NCBI RefSeq assembly: GCF_024666525.1
Contig: NZ_CP088294.1
Coordinates: 1,736,001-1,800,000 of the forward strand
Origin: Pseudomonas sp. J452
GTDB lineage: Bacteria > Pseudomonadota > Gammaproteobacteria > Pseudomonadales > Pseudomonadaceae
DNA length: 64,000 nucleotides
Reading direction: 5' to 3'
Below the pieces are notes generated by a model that did not search any database, was not told the origin of the DNA, and saw nothing but the letters and a program-made list of their open reading frames with translations. A program made the translations under genes and the position numbers. This document shows, piece after piece, positions 50,978 through 59,223 of this stretch (positions are counted from its first letter, which is position 1; every line of letters begins with the position of its first letter).

Positions 50978-51793
50978 TTAACGTTCGGCCGGTGTGTCGG
51001 GATGGTTGCCCCATTCCGACCAGGAGCCGGCATAGGCCTTGACCCGTGGGTAACCGAGCGCCTTGGCGGCGAGATAGGTGAAGCCGGAGCGGCGGTGGGT
51101 CTGGCAGTGGGTGATCACTTCCTTGTCTGGCGTGATGCCCAACTCAGCCAGTACCTGCGCCAGGTCGCTGCGGATGCGCAGGCCGTGCTGGGCGTCCATA
51201 CCGGCGGTCCATTCGAAATTGATCGCTCCGGGAATATGTCCGCCCTTGGCGGCGAGGACTTTTTCGCCGCTGAACTCGGCCGGCGAACGTGCGTCCCAGA
51301 TCGCCAGGTCGGCAGCGCCCAGGCGGCTCTGCAGGTATTCGCGGGAGGCCGTGGGGGCCTCATGCAGGCTGAGCGCCGGTGTGCCATTGGCACTGGCAGT
51401 TGGCGCCTGGGTGACCTCGCGACCCTCGCTCAGCCAGGCCTGCAGGCCGCCATTGAGGTAGTGGTAGCGAGCATGGCCGATCACGTCGAGCAGCCAGATA
51501 AAGCGCCCGGCCCAGCCACCACCCTCGTCGTCATAGACCACGTAGACCGCATCCGTGCGATGGCCCAACTCACCGAACAGGGCTTCCAACTGAGCCTTTT
51601 CCGGCAGCAGGCCGGGTGCCGGCGGCTGGCCCAGTTGGGTGCGCTTGCTGTCGACCCAGTGTGCCCCGGCGATGTGCCCTTGTGCGTAACGGGCGGCGCC
51701 GCTGAGGTCGACCAGGATCAGTTCGGGTGCTTGCAGGTGGTCGGCCAGCTCGGCCGGTTCGATCACCAGCGGCAGGGAGGGAAAGGCAGACAT
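50978..51793 (-). CDS. rhdA: Thiosulfate:cyanide sulfurtransferase (tandem rhodanese)
   Basis: The protein has 271 residues, two rhodanese domains, the second catalytic. The active-site loop [16 protein letters not shown] (about 229-244) carries the persulfide-forming Cys, close to the CQTHHRSG loop of Azotobacter/Pseudomonas RhdA. The first domain (residues 1-130) is the inactive structural one, as usual. It transfers sulfane sulfur from thiosulfate to cyanide or other acceptors. It is in the same orientation as psd downstream, 71 bp away. Confidence 0.93.
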   Translation of the reverse strand: MSAFPSLPLVIEPAELADHLQAPELILVDLSGAARYAQGHIAGAHWVDSKRTQLGQPPAPGLLPEKAQLEALFGELGHRTDAVYVVYDDEGGGWAGRFIWLLDVIGHARYHYLNGGLQAWLSEGREVTQAPTASANGTPALSLHEAPTASREYLQSRLGAADLAIWDARSPAEFSGEKVLAAKGGHIPGAINFEWTAGMDAQHGLRIRSDLAQVLAELGITPDKEVITHCQTHRRSGFTYLAAKALGYPRVKAYAGSWSEWGNHPDTPAER

Positions 51794-51839
51794 GCAGGGC
51801 CTCGGGGTCGGTCAAAGGGCGCAATTGTAGCGGAAGACC

Positions 51840-51930
51840 AGGCGCCGCGGCGGGCAAAGCTGCCCCGATAACGTGGTAGGGCCGACAGTCAGGAGGTGGT
51901 AAACCGGTTCTAGGCGCCGCGGCGGGCAAA
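51840..51930. repeat. MITE-like remnant (E5) flanked by 19-bp direct repeats
   Basis: The 19-bp sequence AGGCGCCGCGGCGGGCAAA occurs at 51840-51858 and again at 51912-51930. Between them lie 53 bp that end GGCCGACAGTCAGGAGGTGG...ACCGGTTCT. This is similar to one end of the MITE-like family (compare GGCCATACCGCG and GACAGTCAGGAG in E2, and the AGAACC terminus). The right-hand direct repeat is the 3' end of the HDOD gene, so the left one looks like a duplicate of the gene end made when the element inserted or recombined. Confidence 0.65.
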
Positions 51931-53427
51931 ACTGGCCAGCGCGCGCTCAATGCACTGGGCCGTCTTGCTGAAGACCTGCAGCTGGCTGTCGCTGATTGCA
52001 CCGCCGTTCTGGTCGACGATCAGCAGCATCACCACCCGGCCATTGCTGGCCAGCGAGCGCAGCAGCAGGTGTTCGCCGGCGAACAGGGCTTTCAGGCTGC
52101 CCGGCAGGAGGGCGGAGAACTGCGCCATGTTGGCCGGACTCAGGCGCAGCTGCCCAGGTTGAGCGAGCAGGCGTTTGAGCACCTGGCTGTGCGCCGGTTC
52201 GAGACGCAGTTGCCCGGCCTCCACCGGCAGACCCGCAGCCTGCTGGGCGATCAGGCGCGTGTGGGTGCGATCGGCCAGCAAGAGCAGCACGCGCGGGAAG
52301 CCACTGGCGAGCAGGGCGGCGCGGGCGCAATCGGTCAGCTGCAGGGTGTTGGCAAACGGCGAGGGGCTGGCCAGCAGGCGGGCGCACTGGGTCTTCCACT
52401 CGTTCGGCTCGCTCTTGACCGGCGCAGCCACTGGCTTCAGCTGCAGGCGGCAGGCATCCCACGGCCACAGCAGGGCTTCGGCCGGATGCCAGAGATCGGC
52501 TTGGGCATGTTGCCAGGCGCTCTGCACGGCTTGCTGGTGCACCAGTTGTTGCACTTCCCCCAGCGTGCTGTGCAGATACAACCCGGTCAGGCGCTGCCAG
52601 CGCTGGCTATGCTGGCAGCTCCAGTTGTGGTGAGCCGATAGGGCCAGGCCGTTGGCCAGCAGGATGCTGTTGCCCGGCTGGGTCAGCCAGCGGCGCAGGT
52701 GCGGGTCGGCGTCGAGCATCTGTTGCTGGTGCAGGGGATGCTCATTGTCGTGGGCGATGTGCAGCGCCTTGACCAGCAGGCGGCGGTCCTCGACCAGCAG
52801 GCGATAGCCCTGCACGATCCAGTCCGGCAGACGCCAGTGCCGAGCCAGCGCCAGGCACAGCTGCAGCAGCGGAACGCCGAGCAGTTCACGCTCGACGCGC
52901 GCCGCCGGTTCACCTTTGCCGAGGACTCGCCGCTCCCATTCGTTGAACAGCTGTGGATGGTTGTACACCAGTGGCCACAACGGGGCGAAGAACAGCAGGC
53001 TGCCCCAGTGGATCTCCTGCCACAGGCGCGCCAGGCGATTGGCGAACAGGCCATTGGCCTGCTGCGCGGCATGCAGGCTGATCAGTTGCAGCTGGCGCAG
53101 CTCGCGCGGAATTTGTGCCTCATCCAGTGTCGGGATCTGGTTCAGCAGGGCTTCGGTGCGGCTCAGGCCCAGGCGGGTGAGCGCCTGCTCCAGGCTTCCC
53201 GCCGGCTCGCTGAGGCTGCTGCCGGTGCGGTTGGCTTCGCGCAGCAGGGTCAAGGCAATAACTGGGCTATCCTGCATCAGCTCGGCGATCTCGCGCAGCG
53301 AGCAGCGGCTGTCGAGCAAGGCTTTACGCACGCGCTCGTGCTGTGCGCTGGCAACGGGCAGGCGAGTGCCGTCCAGCTGCTTGAGCCAGGCGTCGAGCGT
53401 CTGTGGAACGGGCTTTGGAGTGGGCAT
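51910..53427 (-). CDS. HDOD-domain signalling protein
   Basis: This protein of 505 residues has an N-terminal HDOD-type region (about 15-240). It shows SRCSLREIAELMQDSPVIALTLLREAN and a following LTRLGLSRTEALL, as in HDOD proteins, which lack the catalytic residues of HD phosphohydrolases. The C-terminal 150 residues are alpha/beta and may be GAF-like (RVLLLLADRTHTRLIAQQA and LRSLASNGRVVMLLIVDQNGG). It corresponds by position to PA4955 of P. aeruginosa. The stop codon TAG falls at the edge of the MITE remnant. The role is unknown; HDOD proteins often act in signalling and motility. Confidence 0.78.
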   Translation of the reverse strand: MPTPKPVPQTLDAWLKQLDGTRLPVASAQHERVRKALLDSRCSLREIAELMQDSPVIALTLLREANRTGSSLSEPAGSLEQALTRLGLSRTEALLNQIPTLDEAQIPRELRQLQLISLHAAQQANGLFANRLARLWQEIHWGSLLFFAPLWPLVYNHPQLFNEWERRVLGKGEPAARVERELLGVPLLQLCLALARHWRLPDWIVQGYRLLVEDRRLLVKALHIAHDNEHPLHQQQMLDADPHLRRWLTQPGNSILLANGLALSAHHNWSCQHSQRWQRLTGLYLHSTLGEVQQLVHQQAVQSAWQHAQADLWHPAEALLWPWDACRLQLKPVAAPVKSEPNEWKTQCARLLASPSPFANTLQLTDCARAALLASGFPRVLLLLADRTHTRLIAQQAAGLPVEAGQLRLEPAHSQVLKRLLAQPGQLRLSPANMAQFSALLPGSLKALFAGEHLLLRSLASNGRVVMLLIVDQNGGAISDSQLQVFSKTAQCIERALASFARRGA

Positions 53428-53464
53428 GCAGATTGAGCCAAACTGGCTTTTCGCCGTTACTGGC

Positions 53465-53491
53465 TATAGTCTGGCGCAATACTTCCGATAA
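53465..53491 (+). promoter_or_regulatory. Predicted FliA (sigma-28) promoter of motAB
   Basis: TATA, 15 bases, then TCCGATAA fits the FliA consensus TAAA-N15-GCCGATAA with one mismatch in each box. It lies 56 bp upstream of the motA start, on the right strand, as expected for flagellar stator genes. Confidence 0.6.
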
Positions 53492-53495
53492 ATAG

Positions 53496-53518
53496 AAGGG
53501 TTGTTTTACAGAACCCTT
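53496..53518 (+). other. Hairpin in the motA 5' leader
   Basis: AAGGGTT (53496-53502) and AACCCTT (53512-53518) form a 7-bp stem with a 9-base loop just after the predicted FliA promoter. It would be part of the motA leader RNA and could affect stability or translation. Confidence 0.4.
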
Positions 53519-53546
53519 ACGACTCACCTTTCAAGCTCATTTCCCT

Positions 53547-54398
53547 ATGGCAAAAATCCTCGGCATTTTGGTCGTACTCGGCAGCGTGCTCGGCGGCTTC
53601 ATTCTGTCGGGCGGCAAGTTCATGGCACTGATCCACCCCTTCGAGGTGATGATCATTGGCGGTGCAGCATTGGGTGCCTTTCTCCAGGCCAACCCCGGCA
53701 GCACCTTCATGCATGTGTTCAAAAAGTCGCTGAAGATGTTCAGCTCGCGCTTCACCCACACCTTCTATCTGGAGGTGCTGAGGCTGCTCTACGAGATCCT
53801 CAACAAGAGCCGTCGCGAAGGCATGATGGCCATCGAGGCGGATGTCGAGGAGCCCAACGCCAGCCCGATCTTCAGCAAGTACCCGGCGGTGCTCAAGGAT
53901 GCGCACATGACGGCCTTCATCTGCGACTACCTGCGCATCATGTCCTCCGGCAACATGGCCCCGCATGAGCTGGAAGGCCTGTTCGACATGGAGCTCAATG
54001 GGCTCAAGGAAGAACTCGAACATCCCTCCCACGCCGTGGCCAAGGTGGCGGACGGCATGCCTGCCATGGGTATCGTCGCCGCGGTACTGGGTATCGTGAT
54101 CACCATGTCGATCCTCGCTTCCGCGGACAACGCGCAGATCGGTGAAAAGGTCGGTACCGCTCTGGTGGGCACGTTCCTCGGCATTCTCGCCTCCTACGGT
54201 TTCTTCGGCCCACTGGCCGATGCGCTGGGGCACGATGCCAAGGAAGAGCTGAACCTCTACGAAGCGATCAAGGCAACCCTGGTGGCCTCGGCTTCCGGCA
54301 TGCCGCCCACGCTGGCCGTGGAGTTCGGGCGCAAGGTGCTGTTCCCCGCGCATCGACCGAGCTTCAGCGAGCTCGAACAGGCCATGCGCGGTAGCTAA
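53547..54398 (+). CDS. motA: Flagellar stator protein MotA
   Basis: MotA forms the proton-driven stator with MotB and drives the flagellar rotor. The protein has 283 residues, the standard length, with four membrane segments. The first two are near 1-50 (KILGILVVLGSVLGGFILSGG). The cytoplasmic loop includes KSRREGMMAIEADVEEP, whose charged residues contact FliG. The last two segments include VADGMPAMGIVAAVLGIVITM and GEKVGTALVGTFLGIL, with the conserved Pro. The motB start lies six bases after the stop. Confidence 0.98.
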   Translation: MAKILGILVVLGSVLGGFILSGGKFMALIHPFEVMIIGGAALGAFLQANPGSTFMHVFKKSLKMFSSRFTHTFYLEVLRLLYEILNKSRREGMMAIEADVEEPNASPIFSKYPAVLKDAHMTAFICDYLRIMSSGNMAPHELEGLFDMELNGLKEELEHPSHAVAKVADGMPAMGIVAAVLGIVITMSILASADNAQIGEKVGTALVGTFLGILASYGFFGPLADALGHDAKEELNLYEAIKATLVASASGMPPTLAVEFGRKVLFPAHRPSFSELEQAMRGS

Positions 54399-54403
54399 GG
54401 GCC

Positions 54404-55447
54404 ATGGAAAACAACCAGCCAATCATCGTCAAGCGGGTCAAGAAGGTCGCCGGCGGCCACCATGGTGGTGCCTGGAAGATTGCCTTTGCCGACTTTGCCA
54501 CCGCGATGATGGCGTTTTTCCTGGTGATGTGGCTGATGAGTTCGGCCACGCCCGAACAGAAACGGGCGATTTCCGGCTACTTCCAGGACCCTATCGGCTT
54601 CACCGAAAGCGCCAGCCCTTACGTCATCGACCTCGGTGGTACGCCGACACCGGCGCCGGATCGCACGCTCAATCCCGAGATGAAAGATGCCCCGGATGCT
54701 CTGGAGTCCACGGTGGATACCGAGGACACGCCTGAGGAGCTGGAGATCAAGCAGGCCGAGCAACTGGCCGAGCAGATCGAACAAGAGCGTCTGGAGATGC
54801 TGCTGCAGGAGTTGCAGACCAAGGTCGACGAAAATCCGCAGCTGCAGAAGTTCAAGGACCAGATCCTCTTCGAGATCACCCAGGATGGCCTGCGCATCCA
54901 GATCATGGATGCCGAGAACCGGCCGATGTTCGATCTCGGCAGTGCGCGCTTGCAGCCGTACTTCGAGGACATCCTGCTGATCCTCGCCGAGACCATCAAG
55001 GCCGTGCCGAACAAGATCAGCGTCAGCGGTCACACCGACGCCAAGCCCTTTGCCGGCGAAGGCGAGTTCGGCAACTGGGAGCTGTCGGCCAATCGTGCCA
55101 ACGCGGCGCGGCGCACCCTGGTCGCCGGCGGCTACCCGGACGAGCGCGTCGCGCGGGTGGTGGGTTACGCCTCGTCAGCCTTGTTCGACCGCACCGATCC
55201 GTTCAATTCGGTTAACCGGCGCATCGATATCATCGTGCTGACCAAGAAGGCCCAGCGCGCCATCGAGGGTGAGCAGGACGGTGATGGTGAGGTCGCCCCG
55301 CCTGCCGATGGATTGCCGGATACCGGCATTGATCCGTTCGGTGCTGAGCCACCGGCGGCAGACGCCCCGGTACCGGCGCCTGAGCTGCGCGAGAAACTGA
55401 ATATCTTCGAAGATGGTGCCCTGCAGTTCGACGAGCCCAGCGAGTAA
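54404..55447 (+). CDS. motB: Flagellar stator protein MotB
   Basis: MotB pairs with MotA and anchors the stator to peptidoglycan. It has 347 residues. A short cytoplasmic N-terminus is followed by one membrane segment with the proton-carrying Asp 30 (KIAFADFATAMMAFFLVMWL). An acidic linker leads to an OmpA-like peptidoglycan-binding domain (about 175-290, SVSGHTDAKPF and NWELSANRANAARRTLV). The C-terminal tail of about 50 residues is Pro/Ala/Asp-rich. The motAB operon ends at a strong terminator. Confidence 0.97.
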   Translation: MENNQPIIVKRVKKVAGGHHGGAWKIAFADFATAMMAFFLVMWLMSSATPEQKRAISGYFQDPIGFTESASPYVIDLGGTPTPAPDRTLNPEMKDAPDALESTVDTEDTPEELEIKQAEQLAEQIEQERLEMLLQELQTKVDENPQLQKFKDQILFEITQDGLRIQIMDAENRPMFDLGSARLQPYFEDILLILAETIKAVPNKISVSGHTDAKPFAGEGEFGNWELSANRANAARRTLVAGGYPDERVARVVGYASSALFDRTDPFNSVNRRIDIIVLTKKAQRAIEGEQDGDGEVAPPADGLPDTGIDPFGAEPPAADAPVPAPELREKLNIFEDGALQFDEPSE

Positions 55448-55465
55448 CCGGTGCGTAGAAACAAG

Positions 55466-55490
55466 AAGGCCGCGAATCTCGCGGCCTTTT
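55466..55490. terminator. Terminator between motB and rsgA
   Basis: AAGGCCGCGA-ATC-TCGCGGCCTT forms a 10-bp stem with a three-base loop, followed by TTTGCTTTG. It lies about 20 bp after the motB stop and before the convergent rsgA end, and may serve both. Confidence 0.85.
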
Positions 55491-55510
55491 GCTTTGTGCG
55501 GTGACGAGAC

Positions 55511-56541
55511 TCAGTACTCGGCGGTCGGCAGGCTGGCCAGGATATGCCGGTAGCTGGCCATCCGGTTTGGCTGGATGCGTCCGTCTTCCAGGGCCTTGAG
55601 CAGCGCACAGCCGGGTTCGCGGTCGTGCTTGCAGTCGCGGAAACGGCAGGTGCCGAGCAGCTCGCGGAACTCGATGAAGCCGGCTTCGACGTCGTCGCGG
55701 CTGACGTGGCCGAGGCCGAACTCGCGGATGCCGGGGGAGTCGATCAGCTCGCCGCCGCCGGGGAAGTGGAACAGGCGCGCGGTGGTGGTGGTGTGGGTGC
55801 CCTTGCCGGTGACTTCCGACAGCGGGCCGACGCGGGTGTCGACGCCGGGCAGCAGGCTGTTGACCAGAGAAGACTTGCCGACCCCGGACTGGCCGACGAA
55901 CACGCTGACATGCCCATCCAGGCGCTTCTGCAGTTCATCCATGCCGCCACCTTCGTGGGCGGACACTTCCAGCAGCGGGTAACCCAGCTGACGGTAGGTG
56001 GTCAGCAGGCTGTTGAGGTGCGCCGAGTTTTCCTCGTCGACCAGGTCCGCCTTGTTCAGCAGCAGTTGCGGCTGGATGCCGGCGTGCTCGGCGGCGATCA
56101 GGTAGCGGTCGATCAGGTTGGCGTGGGCGTGCGGCAGCGGGGCGAAGACGATGACGATCAGGTCGACGTTGGCGGCCACCGGTTTGAGCTGGCCGCGCAT
56201 GTCCGGGCGGCACAGCTCGGAGCTGCGCGGCAGCTGCGCGACGATCACGCCGATGCCCTGGTTGCCGGCCCGCCAGACCACGCGGTCGCCGGTGACTAGG
56301 GTCGGCAGGTTGGTGCGCAGGTGGCAGCGGCAGACCTGGCCGGCCTGTTCGCCATCCAGTGCCTCGACCTCGACCTGAATGCCGAAGTGGGCGATTACCA
56401 GGCCGATCTGCTCCGGACCCAGGTCACCCCCTCCAGCTCGTCGAGCATGCGTGATTCGCGCTTGGCAGCGCGGGCGGCACGCTCTTCCTGAACTTTATCG
56501 ATGCGCCAGGTTTGGCGGCGGGTGAGTTGGCGTTTGGCCAT
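55511..56541 (-). pseudogene. rsgA: Ribosome small-subunit-dependent GTPase RsgA, apparently frameshifted
   Basis: RsgA is a circularly permuted GTPase that checks 30S subunit maturation. The gene starts at ATG 56539-56541 ([15 protein letters not shown]). After LDELEG it meets a run of five Gs on the minus strand (C5 at 56427-56431). One more G would continue into [20 protein letters not shown], the family sequence, but here the frame runs to a TAA near 56396. Downstream the intact remainder includes [29 protein letters not shown] and the zinc site [14 protein letters not shown]. With the base restored the product is 343 residues, the usual size. A real one-base deletion or a homopolymer sequencing error are both possible; RsgA is rarely lost, so an assembly error is likely. 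Confidence 0.85.
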
Positions 56542-56663
56542 GACCTTTCCGGGGGAAGTGAAACGGCCGCGAGTTTAGCACGCGGCCCGGGTGCTGGCTG
56601 TGGAGACTCCTGAGCTGGTACAACAGGCGCAGCCTTCAACTACTGCCGGATGTCCGTCGCCCC

Positions 56664-57434
56664 ATGTTCGATCTTCTGCGTAATCGCTACCCGGCCGTGC
56701 TGGCGTTGCTCGCCCAGTTGCTGGCCCTGCTCGGCGTGGCGCTGCTGCTGGTGCTGCTCAAACAGCTGGCGGGTTGGCGCCTGCCGCTGTGGCAGGCTGC
56801 CGTCTTGCAGGGCGGGTTGGCGGCGGCGCTGGGGCACTGGCTGGGGTTGCGCCGCTGGTGGTTGCCACTCAACCTCGCCTTCGTGCCGGCGCTGCTGGCC
56901 CTGCAGGTGCGCGAACTGCCGTCCTGGTGGTTTCTCGGCGCTTTTCTGCTGCTGTTGCTGGTCAACTGGAACAGCTTTCGCGAACGGGTGCCGCTGTACC
57001 TCAGCGGCGCGCGCACCCGCCAGCGCCTGAGCGAGCGCCTGGCCGGGCTGCCGGCGGACTTTCGCTTCATCGATCTGGGCTGCGGTCTGGCGGGCACCCT
57101 GGTGCAGCTGGCGCGTGACTATCCGCAGGCGCGTCTACACGGGGTGGAGACGGCGCCGTTGGTATTCCTCTGCGCCTGGTTGCGCTGCCTGCCGTACCGC
57201 AATTGCCGGGTGCGCTACCGCAGCCTGTGGCACGAGGCGCTGGGCCCGTACGATGTGGTCTATTGCTTCCTCTCGCCGGCCCCGATGGCGCAGCTGTGGC
57301 AGAAAGCGCGCGCGGAAATGCGTCCCGGTGCCCTGCTGATCAGCAACAGCTTCGCGATTCCGCAGGTGCCGGCGCAGGAAGTCATCGAACTGCAGGATTG
57401 GCGCGACTCACGCCTGTTGCTCTGGCGGCTGTAG
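56664..57434 (+). CDS. Membrane-anchored SAM-dependent methyltransferase-like protein
   Basis: This protein of 256 residues has three or four hydrophobic segments in its first 105 residues (YPAVLALLAQLLALLGVALLLVLL and WWFLGAFLLLLLVNW). A class I methyltransferase-like domain follows. FRFIDLGCGLAGTLVQLAR (about 132-150) is motif I of the SAM fold, and ARLHGVETAPLVF supplies the acidic strand-2 residue. The rest is short, so it may be a minimal methyltransferase. The substrate is unknown, perhaps a lipid or membrane quinone. It lies between rsgA (divergent) and orn. Confidence 0.82.
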   Translation: MFDLLRNRYPAVLALLAQLLALLGVALLLVLLKQLAGWRLPLWQAAVLQGGLAAALGHWLGLRRWWLPLNLAFVPALLALQVRELPSWWFLGAFLLLLLVNWNSFRERVPLYLSGARTRQRLSERLAGLPADFRFIDLGCGLAGTLVQLARDYPQARLHGVETAPLVFLCAWLRCLPYRNCRVRYRSLWHEALGPYDVVYCFLSPAPMAQLWQKARAEMRPGALLISNSFAIPQVPAQEVIELQDWRDSRLLLWRL

Positions 57435-57475
57435 CCTGCTGCTAAACTGGCGCCTTGGACTCAGGAGTAACCCTT

Positions 57476-58021
57476 ATGCCGCAGAACCCCAACAACCTGA
57501 TCTGGATCGACCTGGAAATGACCGGGCTGGAACCGGAGCGGGACGTCATCATCGAGATGGCCACCATCGTCACCGACAGCGACCTCAACATCCTCGCCGA
57601 AGGCCCGGTGATCGCCGTGCACCAGAGTGATGAGCTGCTGGCGAGCATGGACGAGTGGAACACCCGTACCCATGGCGAGAGCGGCCTGACCCAGCGCGTG
57701 CGCGAGAGCAAGGTCGGCCCGGCCGAGGCGGAGGCACAGACCATCGCCTTCCTCGAACAGTGGGTGCCGAAAGGCAAGTCACCGATCTGCGGCAACAGCA
57801 TCGGCCAGGATCGGCGCTTCCTCTACAAGTACATGCAGAACCTGGAAGCCTACTTCCACTACCGCTACCTGGATGTGTCGACCCTGAAGATCCTCGCCGG
57901 CATGTGGGCGCCGCAGGTCAAGGACTCGTTCCAGAAACAGGGCACCCACCAGGCGCTGGACGATATCCGCGAGTCGATCGCCGAGCTGAAGCACTACCGC
58001 CAGCACTTCCTCAAGGTGTAA
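57476..58021 (+). CDS. orn: Oligoribonuclease
   Basis: Orn degrades RNA dinucleotides, including pGpG from c-di-GMP turnover, and is important in Pseudomonas. It has 181 residues from the ATG at 57476, with CAGGAGT upstream; an upstream in-frame start is unlikely. DEDDh exonuclease motifs are visible: [12 protein letters not shown] (Exo I), NSIGQDRRF (Exo II) and [14 protein letters not shown] with the catalytic His-Asp (Exo III). Its function links to the c-di-GMP genes elsewhere in the window. Confidence 0.98.
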   Translation: MPQNPNNLIWIDLEMTGLEPERDVIIEMATIVTDSDLNILAEGPVIAVHQSDELLASMDEWNTRTHGESGLTQRVRESKVGPAEAEAQTIAFLEQWVPKGKSPICGNSIGQDRRFLYKYMQNLEAYFHYRYLDVSTLKILAGMWAPQVKDSFQKQGTHQALDDIRESIAELKHYRQHFLKV

Positions 58022-58027
58022 TGCCTG

Positions 58028-58096
58028 CGTAGGAGCGAGCTCTGCTCGCGAACGGTTCTGCGTGGGCCAGTTTCGCGAGCAGAGCTCGCTCCTACG
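58028..58096. repeat. REP-type doublet (REPIN-like) palindrome
   Basis: The two arms, 58028-58052 and 58072-58096, are perfect 25-bp inverted repeats starting CGTAGGAGCGAGC, separated by 19 bases. This sequence type is the well-known Pseudomonas REP element mobilised by RAYT transposases. It lies between convergent orn and queG. The outer arm supplies the TAG stop of queG. Confidence 0.9.
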
Positions 58097-59159
58097 GATT
58101 CAAGCCGTGCCGCGCCAGAGCCCACTCGACATGCTCGCGCACCAATTCAGACGGATGTTCGCGGCGCGCCTTCAGCGCTTCCAACACGGGAATGCTCGAC
58201 GGCGCATTGCCCAGGCCCACCGCCAGGTTGCGCAGCCAGTTCTCGTAGCCGCTGCGGCGCAATGGCGAGCCTTCGGTGCGGCTGAGGAACTCCTCCTCGC
58301 TCCACAGGAACAACTCGGCCAGGCTACTGCTGTCCAGGCCGTGGCGCGGCTGGAAGTCGCCCTGGCTGGTGGGGCGGGCGAAGCGGTTCCACGGGCAGAC
58401 GATCTGGCAGTCGTCGCAGCCGAATACGCGGTTGCCGATCAGGCTGCGCAACTCGACGGGAATTGCGCCTTTCAGCTCGATGGTCAGGTAGGAAATGCAG
58501 CGCCGCGCATCCAGCACATAGGGGCCGACGAAGGCATTGGTCGGGCAGACATCCAGGCAGGCCGTGCAGCGCCCGCAGTGCTCGCTGGCGTGGGGCGCGT
58601 CCACTGGCAGCGGCAGGTCGACGAACAGTTCGCCGAGGAAGAACCAGCTGCCGGCCTTGCGATTGAGTACCAGGGTGTTCTTGCCGATCCAGCCGAGCCC
58701 GGCTTTTTCCGCGATGGCCTTCTCCAGCACCGGTGCACTGTCGACGAAGGCGCGGTAGCCGAACGGGCCGATGGCCGCCTGGATGCGCTCGGCCAGTTGC
58801 TGCAGGCGCTTGCGGATCAGCTTGTGGTAGTCGCGGCCCAGCGCGTAGCGCGACACGTAGGCGTGCTCGGGCTGGGCCAGGCGTTCGGCCATCTGTGTAT
58901 CGCCGGGCAGGTAGTCCATGCGCAGCGAGACCACGCGCAGGGTGCCCGGCACCAGTTCATCCGGGTGCGAGCGTTTGCTGCCGTGCGCTGCCATGTAGTC
59001 CATTTCGCCCTGGTAACCGGCCTCCAGCCAGCGCTGCAGGTGCTGCTCGTGCTCGCCCAGTTCGACATCGGCGATGCCGACCTGCTGGAAGCCCAGCTCG
59101 CGGCCCCAGTCCTTGATGGACTGCGCCAGGTGCACGAGATCGGGAAGGGAGTTCGACAT
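58092..59159 (-). CDS. queG: Epoxyqueuosine reductase
   Basis: QueG reduces epoxyqueuosine to queuosine in tRNA using cobalamin and iron-sulfur clusters. The protein has 355 residues. Two ferredoxin-like [4Fe-4S] motifs are seen: CGRCTACLDVCPTNA (about 190-204) and CDDCQIVCPWN (about 240-250). The N-terminus and the central YRAFVDSAPVLEKAIAEKAGL are family-typical. A HEAT-like C-terminal segment ends at GLNP, immediately followed by TAG inside the REP palindrome. It diverges from nnr. Confidence 0.97.
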   Translation of the reverse strand: MSNSLPDLVHLAQSIKDWGRELGFQQVGIADVELGEHEQHLQRWLEAGYQGEMDYMAAHGSKRSHPDELVPGTLRVVSLRMDYLPGDTQMAERLAQPEHAYVSRYALGRDYHKLIRKRLQQLAERIQAAIGPFGYRAFVDSAPVLEKAIAEKAGLGWIGKNTLVLNRKAGSWFFLGELFVDLPLPVDAPHASEHCGRCTACLDVCPTNAFVGPYVLDARRCISYLTIELKGAIPVELRSLIGNRVFGCDDCQIVCPWNRFARPTSQGDFQPRHGLDSSSLAELFLWSEEEFLSRTEGSPLRRSGYENWLRNLAVGLGNAPSSIPVLEALKARREHPSELVREHVEWALARHGLNP

Positions 59160-59223
59160 GCTGGAGTGGTAACCGGAGGGAGATGGGTATAATTCTGCCA
59201 GACCTCGCCGGAATCACCGAACC

